Assembly: GCF_019112545.1 (NCBI RefSeq) | Contig: NW_025064920.1 | Span: 62,001 to 126,000 of the forward strand | Length of the DNA: 64,000 bases | Reading direction: 5' to 3' | Source: Guyanagaster necrorhizus | Lineage: Eukaryota > Basidiomycota > Agaricomycetes > Agaricales > Physalacriaceae | Part shown: positions 33,645-45,701 of the stretch, piece by piece | Layout: each line of letters begins with the position of its first letter | Position numbering within the stretch: the stretch's first letter is position 1 | Notes under the pieces: model-generated | The model's database searches: none | What the model saw: the letters and a program-made list of their open reading frames with translations, nothing else | Told to the model about the DNA's origin: nothing | Position numbers and translations under genes: made by a program

Positions 33645-35328
33645 ATGTTACATCGTCGCCGATTCAACTCGCTATCCAGCAACGAGAACCGTCGCGCTCC
33701 TCCAAGCTTTGCCTTCACTCCTCCCCCTTATTCTCATGCTTCAACATTCCGGTGCGTGTTTTTCCGAGTCTGATGTTCATCATCTGCAAAGAAACTTGCT
33801 CACATTTCCCTTCAGCTCTTTACAAATTGTTCTTCGGGTGTGGAGTCCTTCTGTGAAGGCGCGGGAGGGGATTGGTCGCGAAAATAGGGAACTTGAACCA
33901 CTGTTTGGTGAAGGCGACCGCGTTACTGGGGCGGTGACACTAGACCCGAGTTGTGTTCAGCCTGGACGCTTGACGGTAACGGTAAGTGGCAACATTAAAT
34001 TCTTCGGCCCTTCTGATGGATTTTCAGCTGGAAGGGACCTTCACATTTTTCCCGCCTGCCGCTGGATCGGTGATGAATTATGAGACTCGGAAGCATACAT
34101 TTTTCTCCACCTCAACGTCCTTCCAACTGTCTTCTTCCTCCGATGGCACGTCTCGTTCGACTTTCAGAGAAGTTTTTGCTAGTAGCCTGCGACGGCGCCC
34201 GAGCATCTCGAGCTTGAACATCAATTCGACACCATCTATTGTGGAAAGGACCTACCCCTTCTCTTTTGACCTTCCTCGCAGCTGTCGTAGTGGAGAGGAG
34301 ATTCCACCAACTTTCTATTCGTCGAAGCATGCAGCAGGTTCTCCGGCATCGACCTCGCGTGCTGCATCTTTTTCGGTTGAGTACAAGATCTTGGTGACTT
34401 GGGACCCGACGGCGGCCTATGAATATCCATCATTGTAAGCTTCTTCGGCGACTGTCGCATCATAGCTACTAATTGAATCTACAGTCTTGAAGCACCTATT
34501 CTTTATCATCCTGATGTTGATTTTCAGTCCCTGGATGGTCTGGGTGACCAAGGCTCCTGGCTGGAAATGCCTTTGCGAACTGACCGGCCGGTTCCATTCC
34601 GGTGTGCTGTAAGCCTTTCCCCACTTATATCTTCGCGAAGCCTCGAATGATACGATGGTAATAGATTACACTGCCAACAAATGTTACTTTCCCTCGTTCT
34701 TCTTCACTTCCATATTTCGTCGTCTTCACTACCATGCCTCGATCACTGTCCTTGACGCGGGAGATTGCTTCAGATGCGACGATATCTGTTTCGCTCGTAC
34801 GCCAGGTCACCATCACCGAGTCGCCAGCACTGCCCCCTACTCCACCACAGACCCCCAGTACAAGCGACGAAGATGGTTCTCGCAATGGCATTCGGTTTAT
34901 CAGACTCGTGAAGAGTTCATCCCCTCTCATCAGTCGTGGAAACAAAGCTGTTGATGAGAGTGTAGAGGGGCGCCGAAGGAAACCTCTCCCTCAGCTCCCT
35001 TCACAAGCTGTCTTTTCCGAATCAAGTTCTGTCTACTCAAGTATATGTATTGGGTTCCCCAAGCGCCCAAGGCATCATCGTAGCACCTCGAACACGCATC
35101 CGTCACTGCAGGACCATGCAACCCTTCCGGACGGGTTGCATAAATCTAAAATAATACTGGATAAGGATATGCTCCCGTCCATTGATTGGGTGGGATTAAG
35201 CGTCAAGGTCTGTTCACTATTTTTCGTGATTCACTGTTGGTTGATTTTCCCCACAGTACTTCTTGGATATATCTATTCTCGTCGGTCAAGACGAGGTTCG
35301 TGACCGTATTCCAATACGTATCATCTAG
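33645..35328 (+). CDS. Arrestin-like (alpha-arrestin type) protein
   Basis: Arrestin-fold proteins in fungi act as adaptors for ubiquitin ligases on membrane transporters. Exons: 33645-33751, 33816-33981, 34028-34434, 34485-34608, 34665-35207, 35257-35328; all phases agree, ~472 residues. The N-terminal arrestin sandwich is visible: LFGEGDRVTGAVTLDP, GRLTVTVSG-like strand, LEGTFTFFPP, ERTYPFSFDLP followed by IPPTFYSS (the typical arrestin 'FSFxLPxxLPPTF' turn), and VEYKILVTW. The C-terminal half has a Ser/Pro-rich insert and ends in WVGLSVKYFLDISILVGQDE, a strand typical of basidiomycete arrestin-like proteins. No PPxY motif was seen. The last exon (72 bases) completes that strand. Target unknown. 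Confidence 0.78.
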
Positions 35329-35682
35329 ACGATGCGTTTCACTGTCAAATTATGGCTGCAATATTCATATTATGGACGGGGGCAATCCAAGGACTGGCAA
35401 TTCGTTGTTTGTATTAGTATTCGTTGCTATCGGTATCCACATGTATATTTTAAACGCATTGTTCCGGTTTTTCCTACCCATTCCTCCCCATTTCATTCGT
35501 TCCTCTTCGTTTTCGATAGTACAAAAGTAATTGGTACATACTTGCGGCTCGTTGAAGATCGTAATAGCACCAGCTTCCTTTTTGGGACGAACGTCCTCTG
35601 CTCATTACTGTCATCTCTTTCCCTTTATTTTCTTAATATCTGGATCGCTCGCCAGTCTCAGTACTGTTGACCGACTATCGCA
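35329..35682. other. Intergenic between arrestin-like gene and VPS16
   Basis: About 350 bases, probably the VPS16 promoter; no gene or repeat recognised. Confidence 0.5.
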
Positions 35683-38600
35683 ATGCCTGACCATCCAACG
35701 GCGTCGTGGCAGGCGATGCAAGATGGAAACGTGTTCTACCGGAGGCAACAGTTATATTCTGTATCTGGCAAATTCCCCGACTTTGCAGATTACATTATGG
35801 CGGGTTGCCGGTATGGAGGGCCAATAGGTGCGCTGTATGCCTGATTATGCTTGCTCTGTGTTCTCAAGGAACGTCGTCATTAGCGGTGATGCGCGATACT
35901 ACCAAACTTGTCGCACTGGGACGAGCTACACCAGCCTTCGGGAAATCTCAAATACAAGTCTACTCTCCGGCTGGAGAGGGCCTTCTAATGATCAGTGTGG
36001 ATATCCTGTATAACTCAATGCACATCAGGTCTTGCTGATTTCTGTGTCGATAGTGGGACCAAGGAAAGATCATCCGCGTTGGCTGGACGGCCGATGAGAG
36101 CCTGGTTGTAATCAACGAAGAGGGCACTTATCGAGTATACGACCTTCAAGGAGACTACCAACAATATTCCTTAGGAAGCGATGCAGCCGAAATGGGCGTG
36201 ATTGACGCGCGAATACACGAAGACGGCCTTGTGGCATTGACGGGATCATTGACATTCTTGGAAGTGAAGGGTTGGAAGGGGACCAGACCGCTAACTCTCG
36301 CAAACCCGGGTACTCGAAGCTTGGTTCTTTTCATTTATCATATTGATTTCTTCCCCAGGGCTGCCTGAGCCACCACATTCGTGGGCCATCATTCCTCCGG
36401 ACTTGAATATATCCCGGCATGTAGAAGTTCTCCTCTCTTCGGAGGGGACTATCTTTTCCGTCGACAATCTTGAAAGCGTCGATCAACGACTATCACAAGG
36501 GCCATTCACACATATCTCGCCAGCTCCTAACGGCAAAACACTCGCGCTGCTCACTTTTTCTGAGACTCTCCTTGTAATCTCTACAGATTTTCAACGTCAA
36601 ATCACTGAATTTGATACACGTACTGTTTCCGCGGAGGGTCAAATACAACAGGTGGAATGGTGTGGCAATGACGCTATCCTGGTCACTTGGAGCTCCGTAG
36701 CAGTTCTAGTTGGTCCTTTCGCCGATACTCTGGAGTAAGCTTCTCTTCGCTACATCGCCTCGCGTGTCCTAAGTCGTGCCGTAGATATTTCTATAGTGGT
36801 TCTTTGTTTGCAGTAACTGAACCAGATGGTGTGCGCGTTATGGGCCCAGATGTCTGTGATCTTATTCAGAAGGTACCTGGTAAGTCTTCGCCTCCTTCTC
36901 CTTCCTTTGTGTTGATAGCTCGGAAACAGCATCGGTATTGGCCATATTCAGGCCAGGTTCCACAGCCCCAGCTGCCATTCTCTACGACGCATGGCAGAGC
37001 TTCACCGAACGCTCTCCAAAGGCGGATGAAAGCATCCGCAACATACGCCCAGATTTAGCTATTGCCGTAGATCAATGCATTGATGCTGCAGGGCAAGAAT
37101 GGGAGCCCTATTGGCAGCGCAGTCTTCTGAACGTAAACTACCAGTCCACATGAGTCCCCGAAGATCGTCCTCATTTCGTTTTGTTCAGGCAGCCAAGTTT
37201 GGTCGGGGGTTTTTAGACTTCTATAATCCTACCGACTTCATCAACATGGGTCAGACGCTTAAAGTCCTCAACGCGGTCCGCTACTATGAGATAGGCATAC
37301 CCCTCACCTACGCTCAGTAAGTCGATTACTTCACTTATGACGATTTTCATTATCATTTCATCAGATATATTTATACATTGCCATCATATATCATTACTCG
37401 CCTTACCTCGCGGAATATGCATCTTCTTGCGCTTCGGATATCCAATTTTCTGGGTATGAAACCCGATCACGTACTGAAACACTGGGCCAGTGCCAAAATT
37501 CTTCGAACAAAGCCTTCTGCGGTGGCCGGAAGCGATGGGGAACTCGGCGGAGATGAGGAAGTTTGCAAACTGATCGTCGACAACTTCAAGAAGCTCGGCG
37601 GGGCGGATGTCAGCTATGCTGAGATCGCTAAGCGTGCTTGGGAAGTCGGGAGGACGGGACTTGCCACTAAGGTTTGCGATTTTTTCTGTCGTGGGTCCGT
37701 CCACTGAATTTCTATTGTAGCTACTAGACCACGAGTCGAATGCGTCTGACCAGGTACCTTTGCTATTAACCATGAAGGAAGACCGATTAGCACTGGAGAA
37801 GGCTGTTGATAGTGGTGATACAGATCTCGGTGCGCCATGATTCGACGTTTCTCTTCGGCTATGATGCTCATATCATTGTGCGAAGTCTACCATGTTCTTT
37901 TGCACCTACATCAGCAGCTCACCCTCGGTTCCTTCTTTCGGCTTATCGAGGATGGTGGTTCTCGCCTTGCCCCAGCTAGCAAATTACTCCAGGTATACGC
38001 CCGAGAACAAAATCGGGATATGTTGCGGGATTTCTACTATTCAGATGATAGGCGCGTTGAGAGCGCTGTCTTAGCACTTGACGAATGCTCAAGAATGACG
38101 GTATGTATAGCAGTGAGAACAACATTTTTCCTAGCTCATTTTTTCCCTTATCTTTAGGACCCGAATTCCAAAACTACGTCCGTCAAGGCTGCACAGAAGT
38201 TTTTTTCCGAAGACAAGGACCGGGGCTTCGAAGCTAAAGTAAGAAGTCTTTCTTTTGCTGGAGTCTGGTTCATCTTCATCTTATCCTGGTCGCGCAGATG
38301 ATGGACGAATACGCGCGACTACTTACATTCCAGCAGCAACTGGAAAAGGAAGGCGATGGCAAGATTTCATTTTTCGGCCTGAGTATCAACGAAACCATTC
38401 GCACATGTTTGCTCAACGGCATGTCAAAGCGTGCTGATAAAACAAAAGCGGATTTTAAAGTTCCCGACAAGCGGTAAGATACAAGTCTTTCTTCGTCAGA
38501 AATGGCGTGACCGCGGGTTCCTTAGATTCTGGTACCTCAAGATGGCTACACTCATAGAGATAAGGGATTTTGAAGGCCTCGATGCCTTTTCCAAGTCAAA

Positions 38601-38910
38601 AAGAAGCCCTATTGGCTACGAGCCTTTTGTTCATTGTCTCATCGAGAACGGGCATCCAAAAGAAGCTGTACCTTACGTTGCTCGGTGCGACTCTCCGAAG
38701 CGCGCTGATCTTTACGCCGAATGCAACGAATGGCGTCTCGCTGCAAAAGAATGCAAGGAACGTGGGGATAAAGCCAAGCTCGAGTGCGTTGTTCTATCAT
38801 TGCATACACTACGAGTATTTTATTGTTTCTATTACAGAGCACTACGCAAGAAATGTCCCGATTCTCTTATGCAGCGAGAGATCGACCAGATCGCATCGTC
38901 TATGAAGTAG
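35683..38910 (+). CDS. VPS16: Vacuolar sorting protein VPS16 (HOPS/CORVET core)
   Basis: Core subunit of the HOPS and CORVET tethers that drive endosome-vacuole fusion; it pairs with Vps33. Fourteen exons, all in phase: 35683-35827, 35884-35996, 36054-36309, 36359-36734, 36785-36879, 36930-37132, 37189-37316, 37365-37671, 37721-37829, 37886-38100, 38158-38238, 38298-38473, 38526-38783, 38838-38910. The N-terminal half is a beta-propeller (for example [21 protein letters not shown] and [15 protein letters not shown]). The C-terminal half is an alpha-solenoid with [30 protein letters not shown], the Vps16_C block [57 protein letters not shown] and [19 protein letters not shown]. Length ~845 residues matches the family. 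Identity secure. Confidence 0.95.
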
Positions 38911-39057
38911 CGCGCTATATATTCAGGAGATAAGGATGAGGTCGGTCCCTGATCAGCAATTAACATGGGCACACGATTTTGATGGGCATATTCGGTAAAC
39001 GCCATGCAGCGGTACCTTCCCTGCTCATGGGAGCTCTAATTTCCAGAATGCAATATT

Positions 39058-42000
39058 CTAGTGGGAGTCGTCTACATCGTCATCGTCCGTTTCACGCTTC
39101 ATATCGTCCAATGAATAGGGTAGTGGGACTTCTCGTGTTACTCGATACTGATCCATATTACCAAGATGTTCATTCTCCAGTCGGTCTTATTATTTGTCAG
39201 AGTGGACGCTTCGTAGAAGAGAGAACAACTTACAAAAGTTCCATTGTACTCGGCGTACGGATTCCAGTATCCCAGCAATAAAGGCTCTCAGGTAAAAATC
39301 GGGTCCCCGTTGGGGAATGTAAATGACCCAGATAAACCTGATGATAACATTCGATATCTACGGAGAAAATAAGACTCAATAAAGGATCCAGGCCCTGGTG
39401 ACGATCTTACGATGGCAAAATAATATGACTGAAACACGGAAAAAGATTGAGTCATGCAAACAGGAACAGCCAATAGATGCAACTCAACAGGAACATAGTT
39501 GGAATACAGAAGGTCGTTCCGTAGCAGGGGATGTTTAGCATGCGCTTTCAACACTGACCAATCCATCAGAAGATCCTAAAACACATTTAAGATAGGGCCA
39601 AATTCCGCGGAAGGAAGGAGCGCACCCATGACGAAGCATATGAGGAATAGATGGTGTTGAAGAGGCACCAAAGGGCGAAAGTTGCACCGTGATTGCCACC
39701 TGTATCATGGGATGAATGAAGCCGACAAGCGTGGAGACGTATGGGATACCTTGATGTCTCCAGAGGAAATAGAAGAGATAACTGATGATTCCAGACCCGT
39801 ATTTTCCACCCTACGGCAAAAAAGACAATAAATCGGGGATAAGGAATTCGACAGAGAGAGGAAACCAACATTTATCAGATGCGTGATCAGATGAGAATCC
39901 GCATAACGTCTAACACTCTGTATAAGACGGGACAAAAGAGGAAGCATCGCCAAAACGAAGATGATTGGCCAATTTTTCGAACTGGCACCACATTGTCGCC
40001 ACTGGTCGAAGCCTTGGGCATACGAACAAAAAAAGAGATACACGTTCGAGAGCGTGAATACGAGACTGCAGAACTGATCCCTGTCAAATATAATCAACAT
40101 GTGAGGGCAGCCACAAAATGATATCGAACGACAAACCCCATCCAGAAGTCGGTAAACTTTATTTTTTGTATATTGATTAGATTCGGGATGATGTTATAAG
40201 AATGAGGTATGCAATACCTCTACACGCTGTACACCCGGGATGAGCAGTCGGCCGACATTTCGTACAAGCCAGAACCTCGAAGATCTGAAGACCATAGGTA
40301 ATGGGTCGAAGAGGAGTACGGCAGCGAAACCTAACCAGACTGCAGGCCATATTGTGGGGTGAACAGAAGGAGCACCGATGCGTGCGAATGAAAACCAGAA
40401 CGTGTAACACAACGTCGTGAAAAGAATACAAGGTATCTGATGGAAACAAGTCAAGAGCGTCGCGATTACATCAACAAAAACCGCCGACCTCGAAATACTC
40501 TCGGTGGTTAAGCCGTGTGCGGTAATCCAACTCTTGTCAGGATGGTGAGTGTGCGTTAGGAGACGTATCATTCAGCTTACCGAATATGAAGACGTAGTTG
40601 ATCCTGGCTCGGGCCCATATCAAAATATTCAGCCCGACAAGCATTGAGAAGATTACTGGAACAAGAAAAACACTATAAGCGAAGAGTAGTCCATCCCATC
40701 CGGGTATTTGATCCCGTGTGGATTGTTGAAAACCTGTCGTAAGTCAGCAAGGATCGTCTCACTTCAAAGTCATGGCATACTTTGGTATACACCGGAAACC
40801 AGAGCAGGGATGCCAAGGCCTAGCACAATGCCTGAACGGAAGGTACTGAAGTGGTGACTCTGGGTAACGAAGCCTCCACGCAATCTCGACATTGCTCGCT
40901 TTTTATCGCCTCGTACTAGGATAGAGATGAAAGTCAATCCGCGTCCCTCAAATTTGGGTTCTTACCGAATTGAGTTGCATATATGGTCTCCATTTCTTCC
41001 ATCATATTACGGACGCCCTTGTCAGAGACTAGGGGACTCATTTCCACCTTCTCTGACAGATAAGCGCTCTGGAGAGGTATCTGCATCTAATGTATGAGAC
41101 GATTTTTGGCTGCAACGACACGACGTCGTGTGTCACCTTGGTCACTTTCTCGAACTTTTTTAACGCCTTGCGGAATCCAGTCAGGTTCAAAACCTGGGCC
41201 GTAGATCAGTACCTGTTGGAATGACCAAAGTGAACCTCGAACTCGATAATTGTGCAGCGTTTCGAGACCGCTGTCACGTATGATGAGCATCAGAAAACAC
41301 TTAGACAAGCTTGAATTACCGGTAGTGTTCCAATACCGCCTTGTTAAGCTTCTTTTTTGCGTTCTGGTATTCATCCGGGTCAAGAGCGTGAGCGTAACTG
41401 GGGCTTTTTCCGTGCGGGTGCGCAGTTTCGTTGCAGTTTCTCTGAGGCCGATACCCGTCCGCGTTGACGGCTTTTTGCGGTTTCCTGAAACCTACTTTGC
41501 CAACTTTACCTAATATCCAGGGTTTCGAAGTTGAAGGATGCGTCTCGTGGAAGAGCTTTCTATGGTAACTGAGCTCGTGAAGCTGCCCCTCTAACGCGGT
41601 GGTCCGTGTCTGCATCTCCTTTTCGCGATCAAGGTAGAAGGTCTCAATCTTTTCAAGCTCCTTGTCAAGTGCATCTAAAAAGGAAAGTTCCTCAGGAGAA
41701 AGCTGTCCGCGTAGGTCCTGGAGGGTAAGAGGGAGAGAGTATGGATGAGGAGTGGAGTGTCCTATATCAATGCCGTCAGATACGCAGATAGAAAGCCGAT
41801 AAGTATCGTACCACGCAAGCTCCGAGCTCCCCGCAGCAGCCTTGAGCGGAGACGACTTTGTTTGCTGGACGGCTTTTGGTTCTTTGCCGATGGATCGTTG
41901 CGTGGAGGGTTGCCATCCGATGGATCATTGCGAGGAGGGTTGCCATCGAGTTTCGACGAGCTTGGTTCACTGTCATCGCCATGGTGGGTATGCTCGTCCG

Positions 42001-42334
42001 ACTCTGTAGAGGTCCTCGGAGACTCTGTGATAGGTTCTTCGGATCCTAGTGGTGTGAGAATGATGGTATGGCCCTCCTGCCATCGCCTGATGGCCGTAAT
42101 TCGTTTCTTGAGCCCTTGATAGTCACTGGATAGCAGTGAGTAGTAGATAAAGCAGTCACAGAGGTCCTCACATATACGCCTTTTTCCATTCCGCAGTCTG
42201 ACCAGATACCTCGACTCAGTACAGCACTATAGACGGAAAATCTCCGACAAACCTGGGTTTCCTTCAGATATCTTGTAGATATTAGGCCCTTGCGCTGTAA
42301 AGGAGATACTGGAGGCTCACCGAGCAAATTTCAT
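39058..42334 (-). CDS. SYG1: SPX-EXS phosphate exporter SYG1/XPR1-like
   Basis: Plasma/endomembrane phosphate exporter with an inositol-pyrophosphate-sensing SPX domain. Minus strand, many exons. The start at 42334 encodes MKFAR, then YLKETQ, TAEWKKAYI, and DYQGLKKRITAIRRW (SPX). An acidic/Ser-rich insert carries two near-identical DGNPPRNDPS repeats (41885-41948). The SPX resumes with ELEKIETFYLDREKEM and ALEGQLHEL, then VLNLTGFRKALKKFEKVT. The EXS half follows: transmembrane segments near 40.9-40.5 kb, LLFDPLPMVFRSSRFWLVRNV, DQFCSLVFTLSNVYLFFCSYA, RLIQSVRRYADSHLITHLIN, and a C terminus FRLENEH-type motif NMDQYRVTREVPLPYS followed by an acidic tail (stop 39058). No break was seen in the exons inspected; not every boundary was resolved. 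Confidence 0.9.
41885..41948. repeat. Two-copy ~30-base tandem repeat in SYG1 coding sequence
   Basis: Two near-identical 30-base units (ccgatggatc...gggttgccat) encode the decapeptide DGNPPRNDPS twice in the disordered SPX insert. Likely slipped-strand expansion, tolerated because it is a multiple of three and lies in a variable loop. Confidence 0.8.
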
Positions 42335-42661
42335 ATTGTAAGAGAAAGGCAGAGAGTCAATGAGAAACGAAAATCATGAAGGGGTGCTACCGGGGCAAAG
42401 TGTCATCTTAGCACGGTTCCTGCAGATCAAAACGCACGTGTTCCGGGCCGGCACTAACTTAAACATTGCAACTCGTGGTCGTGCCGTACCACCTCACATC
42501 GCAAACTACTCCCGATTGACATATATCTACCTTTCAAATCGATATTCTGCAGGTACTGCTAAACTGATATAACATTCTGATGCTACCCAAGTTCTGACCC
42601 ACGCTCCTAGGCCTTTACATGTACTTGTCAAGCGACTTTTAGTCATATAATTGCTTGCAAG

Positions 42662-44396
42662 ATGTCAAATTTTGAGGCAACTTCAGGTAGACGAAATCCC
42701 GCCTTTTTTCGATTACACTTACATCGCACTAGACTGGAAAGATACCGAATACATCTCTGATGACAGCGTCTCCGCCGTCTCGCCAACCCACGCCGGTTTT
42801 TCTGTGGCGTCATCTTCAAGTGAACCAATGGATCGGTTCACAGATCTTGAATCCATTGCCGATCAAATGCGCGCTTTCATATCTAATGAAAACCGCCATA
42901 GTAATGCTAGTGGCTGCCTCGAAATCGCGTGTAAAGACGAGAAAATTGAAGACGCGGTTTATGCCCTTGGCACTATATTTTATCTGAATTTCAGTGACCC
43001 TCGTGGTACTCGGCATGCCCGGTTCACTCTCCCGATAGACGCTCCCACCATCGTTGACGAAGACGAGGTTAGGCATATCATATATGGAGATCTTCTCCAC
43101 ACCCCCATTCGGGCCCTGGCGAAGAAGCTGCGAATATGGATTGCAGATCCGAATGGCCCAGAGTCGGTTCGTGTACAGAGAGTCTCAAGGATACACGAGT
43201 TGTGCCAGCGGTTCAGGGTGAACGTAACTGAACGAGAGGACGGTGTTCTTTTGACAAAGTCCAAGAAGTTTAAATGGTCTACCACCGTAATCAATGAGCA
43301 AGATCTGGAAATGGTCCTGAGGGAGAAAAGGAGAAAGGCCGTGAATAAAGAGAAGCGCCTCTTCTTGAGGACGCATCGTGCCACAGCTCCAACCGCGCAA
43401 TCTGTTGTTGAAGACCCCTTCGCCAATCTTCACTCTATCACAAATGAGCTTCGTTCATTTGTTGCCGACATTGATGGTCCCCGCTCGATGGCCATCCCCA
43501 AGAGTGCATTTTCTTCTGAAGTTTTTCAGCTCGCTGCCGTGTTTTCGCTGGCTATCACACCAGAATCGGATGCTATCGTCTTGACAAAAAAGACCCAGGG
43601 TCTCTTTGTCGTCAGCGAGGCCGATGTGGCGGATGTTCTTAATAGCAATGGGAAGAGGTCCAGGAAAGAAGATGACGACGATGCAGAAACACCTCCAGAC
43701 TCACCACCACCGTCTGATGGGGAGGACCCAGGTCCTTCCTCTAGAGAATCTCAACATCAGACCCGCATTCTTGAGCAGGAGATCCGTGAATTCGTCGTCG
43801 ATGCCCAAGGCCTAACGTCGATGACACTATATTGTCTGGACAACGCTAGGAAGCTCTCCGTCTTCTTGCTTAGCCACGCTTTCGGGCTCATTTGTTCCGA
43901 GACGCCTTCCAGTCCCTATGTTCGATTGACTCGAACAGAAAACACTACGAGCCAGAATATCGATGAAGTATCAGTTAAGCGGTTATTGACGGAGAGTCAT
44001 CCCAGTTTCCGAGCCGCACAGCTTATACTTGAAGGAGGCCCAAACTACGGACGAATATCTGATATCCAGGCGTTCGAGCAGTGCTTGCGCGCGTTCATCG
44101 ACGATGCGGAAGCCACGGCTTTCTCAATCCCACACACGACAGATCGACGCGTCGTCGCTCTGGCCAATGTGTTTCATCTCAGGATCAGAACCCATAAGGA
44201 CGGGGACCGGATGATACTACACAAGAAGATCAAGGGCAAGTATATTGTCAGCAAAAAGAAGTTAGATACAGTCCTTGCGGTGCCCAAGCGACGCCGGAAG
44301 AAGCGGAGGAGGAGGAGTACCGCTGCCCCATCAGAGCTCCCTCCGTCCGCGGAGCCATTCCCTGATATCGAATTTTCGGCCCTGTCTCTTTACTGA
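42662..44396 (+). CDS. Protein of five tandem R3H-like repeats, function unknown
   Basis: I do not know this gene. Exon 1 is 42662-42686 (MSNFEATS), then a 46-base intron, and exon 2 is 42733-44396. The protein is made of five diverged units of ~75 residues: ~res 44-125 (QMRAFISNENRH), ~127-200 (KLRIWIADPNG...), ~240-315 (LRSFVADIDGP...), ~355-430 (IREFVVDAQGL...), ~450-520 (LRAFIDDAEATAFSIPH). Each unit reads roughly L-R-x-F-[IV]-x-D-x2-G, a 'SIP'-like strand, a helix xVxxLAxxFxL, a strand ending LTK/LHK, and a closing helix ending VL. This resembles the single-strand nucleic-acid-binding R3H fold, mostly without the literal RxxxH. Acidic (EDDDDAE) and very basic (PKRRRKKRRRRS) linkers follow units 3 and 5; the latter could be a nuclear signal. 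It ends TGA 44394-44396, one base out of frame with a sixth unit. Confidence 0.7.
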
Positions 44397-44593
44397 GAAC
44401 GTTTGTGAATAATGCTCAGGGACCTTTGGAAATGACGATCCCTCCATCGAGTCAGAAGACGCGGGAGGATGTTACCCGGCTGGTCGCCACATTTGGCTTG
44501 GACGTTGTTTTTATTGATGGTTTCGCCACTCTTAAGAAGACTGGGAGAGGTGTAGATGAATGGAAGGTAGCACGTTTGACGAAAGCTTGCTAG
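44397..44593 (+). pseudogene. Sixth R3H-like repeat, cut off by a frameshift
   Basis: Directly after the stop of the repeat protein, another frame (from the CTG overlapping the TAC-TGA) encodes LRTFVNNAQGPLEMTIPP, a helix VTRLVATFGLDVV and ATLKKTGRG, matching the repeat consensus, and ends TAG near 44593. It joins unit 5's linker if the frame slips back one base at about 44392. No intron or classical slippery heptamer lies there. This looks like the original C terminus of the gene, lost by a small indel. Confidence 0.65.
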
Positions 44594-44954
44594 CTCGAGG
44601 TGCGTATTGGCTTCTGGGAAGTCGGAATGGCCCTCTGCTGAGGGATGTTAGTAGTCGAATGGTGGCTGTCAACTTCTTAAGATTTTAATAATGAACTTAG
44701 CTATTTCTATGCCTGGACACCGAAGTATATACTTGCTGCAGACTCAGTCTCTTTTTAGTTTGAAGTGGAAGAGCATTTGGTCGCATCGTACTTATTATGC
44801 ATGGAATTCCAGCATCACAAAAACTAAATTACATTGGTGAGGGGAGATTTACATAGTAATGGCACAATCGGCAGCGCACACAGCAGAACAGATGCTATAG
44901 GAAACGGGGCATAGTTGGCCCTCCAACATCCCAACGGCACAACTCATGACGTTT
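44397..44954. other. Intergenic beyond the stranded repeat
   Basis: After 44593, about 360 bases of AT-rich sequence up to the protoglobin stop; probably shared 3' flank of two converging genes. Confidence 0.5.
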
Positions 44955-45701
44955 TCAGTTCCCTGCAAGCTTAGCCGCCGTTACCTGCTCGTCCTCAACA
45001 TAATGCCGCGCAAAAAGATCATTCTGAATCCAAATCAACTTCAAAACCAAAATCAGACCACTTCTCGGAGGATAGGTTCGTATATGTACCTTGTTCACGG
45101 CCCGGCAAACAGCGTGCTTGGTTTTCAGATCAATATCAGGATGGAGGATAACGGCATCAACCAGCATGTCTTCCACCAAGCCTAGAAGTACGGTGGAGTC
45201 ACGATCAAGTCAATGAAACATGCTGAACGGCTTACCCAGCAGCAAACCACAGTGGATGTACTCAACCCTCAACGCGGGCTTCTTTTTCCTGTGGGCAAAC
45301 CCCGGGACCCCGGTGTGCATAATGCCAACCTTGTCTAAATACGCCCACGCCTCTGGCTTCTCATAGTCCAGACTAACGAGCTTCACCAAGTATCCCCTCA
45401 AAAAGTCCTTCCGGAACTTGATATTAGAATGATCATGATTGAGCTCCTCAACCTTCGCCTCCGACTCGTCGGCACCTTCCTGCCCAGTCTGCTTGGGCGT
45501 GAACGCCGCTGCGGTGATGTCAAAGGACAGCAGTTTGTTGTAGACGCGATCGACGAGGTCAGGGACTAGGGTGGCGACGACGGGTTTGGCCGCGTGAAGC
45601 GCGTCAGCGTCGGCCTGTGTGAATTCAATGAAGTCGCGGAGGTACTGGACGCGTGTTTGGAGGTCATCTAGAGTGGCGGGGTCGATGTGTTTTAAGACCA
45701 T
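44955..45701 (-). CDS. Protoglobin-domain protein
   Basis: Haem-binding globin-sensor/protoglobin fold; such proteins sense or bind O2, CO or NO. Exons on the minus strand: 45236-45701, 45090-45181, 44955-45038, giving 213 residues. Landmarks: start MVLKHIDPATLDDLQTRVQYL, DFIEFTQADADALHAAKPVV, LVPDLVDRVYNKLLSFDIT (helix B/C region), IKFRKDFLRGYLVKLVSLDY, YLDKVGIMHTGV then a His-rich FAHRKKKPALRVEYIHCGLLLG (proximal-His region HTG and the following helix), VEDMLVDAVILHPDIDL and IWIQNDLFARHY. Both introns are canonical and in phase. The single-domain form with no kinase or cyclase output suggests gas binding rather than signalling; this is inference. Ascomycete and basidiomycete homologues of this size exist. 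Confidence 0.85.

Noticed and set aside
33590..34083. 163-codon plus-strand frame as a separate gene
   Set aside because: Its second half is exon 2 of the arrestin-like gene; the first half is intron and alternative frame.
42980..43433. Minus-strand open frame of 148 codons
   Set aside because: It is the antisense shadow of the R3H-like repeat protein, whose own frame shows clear repeat structure.
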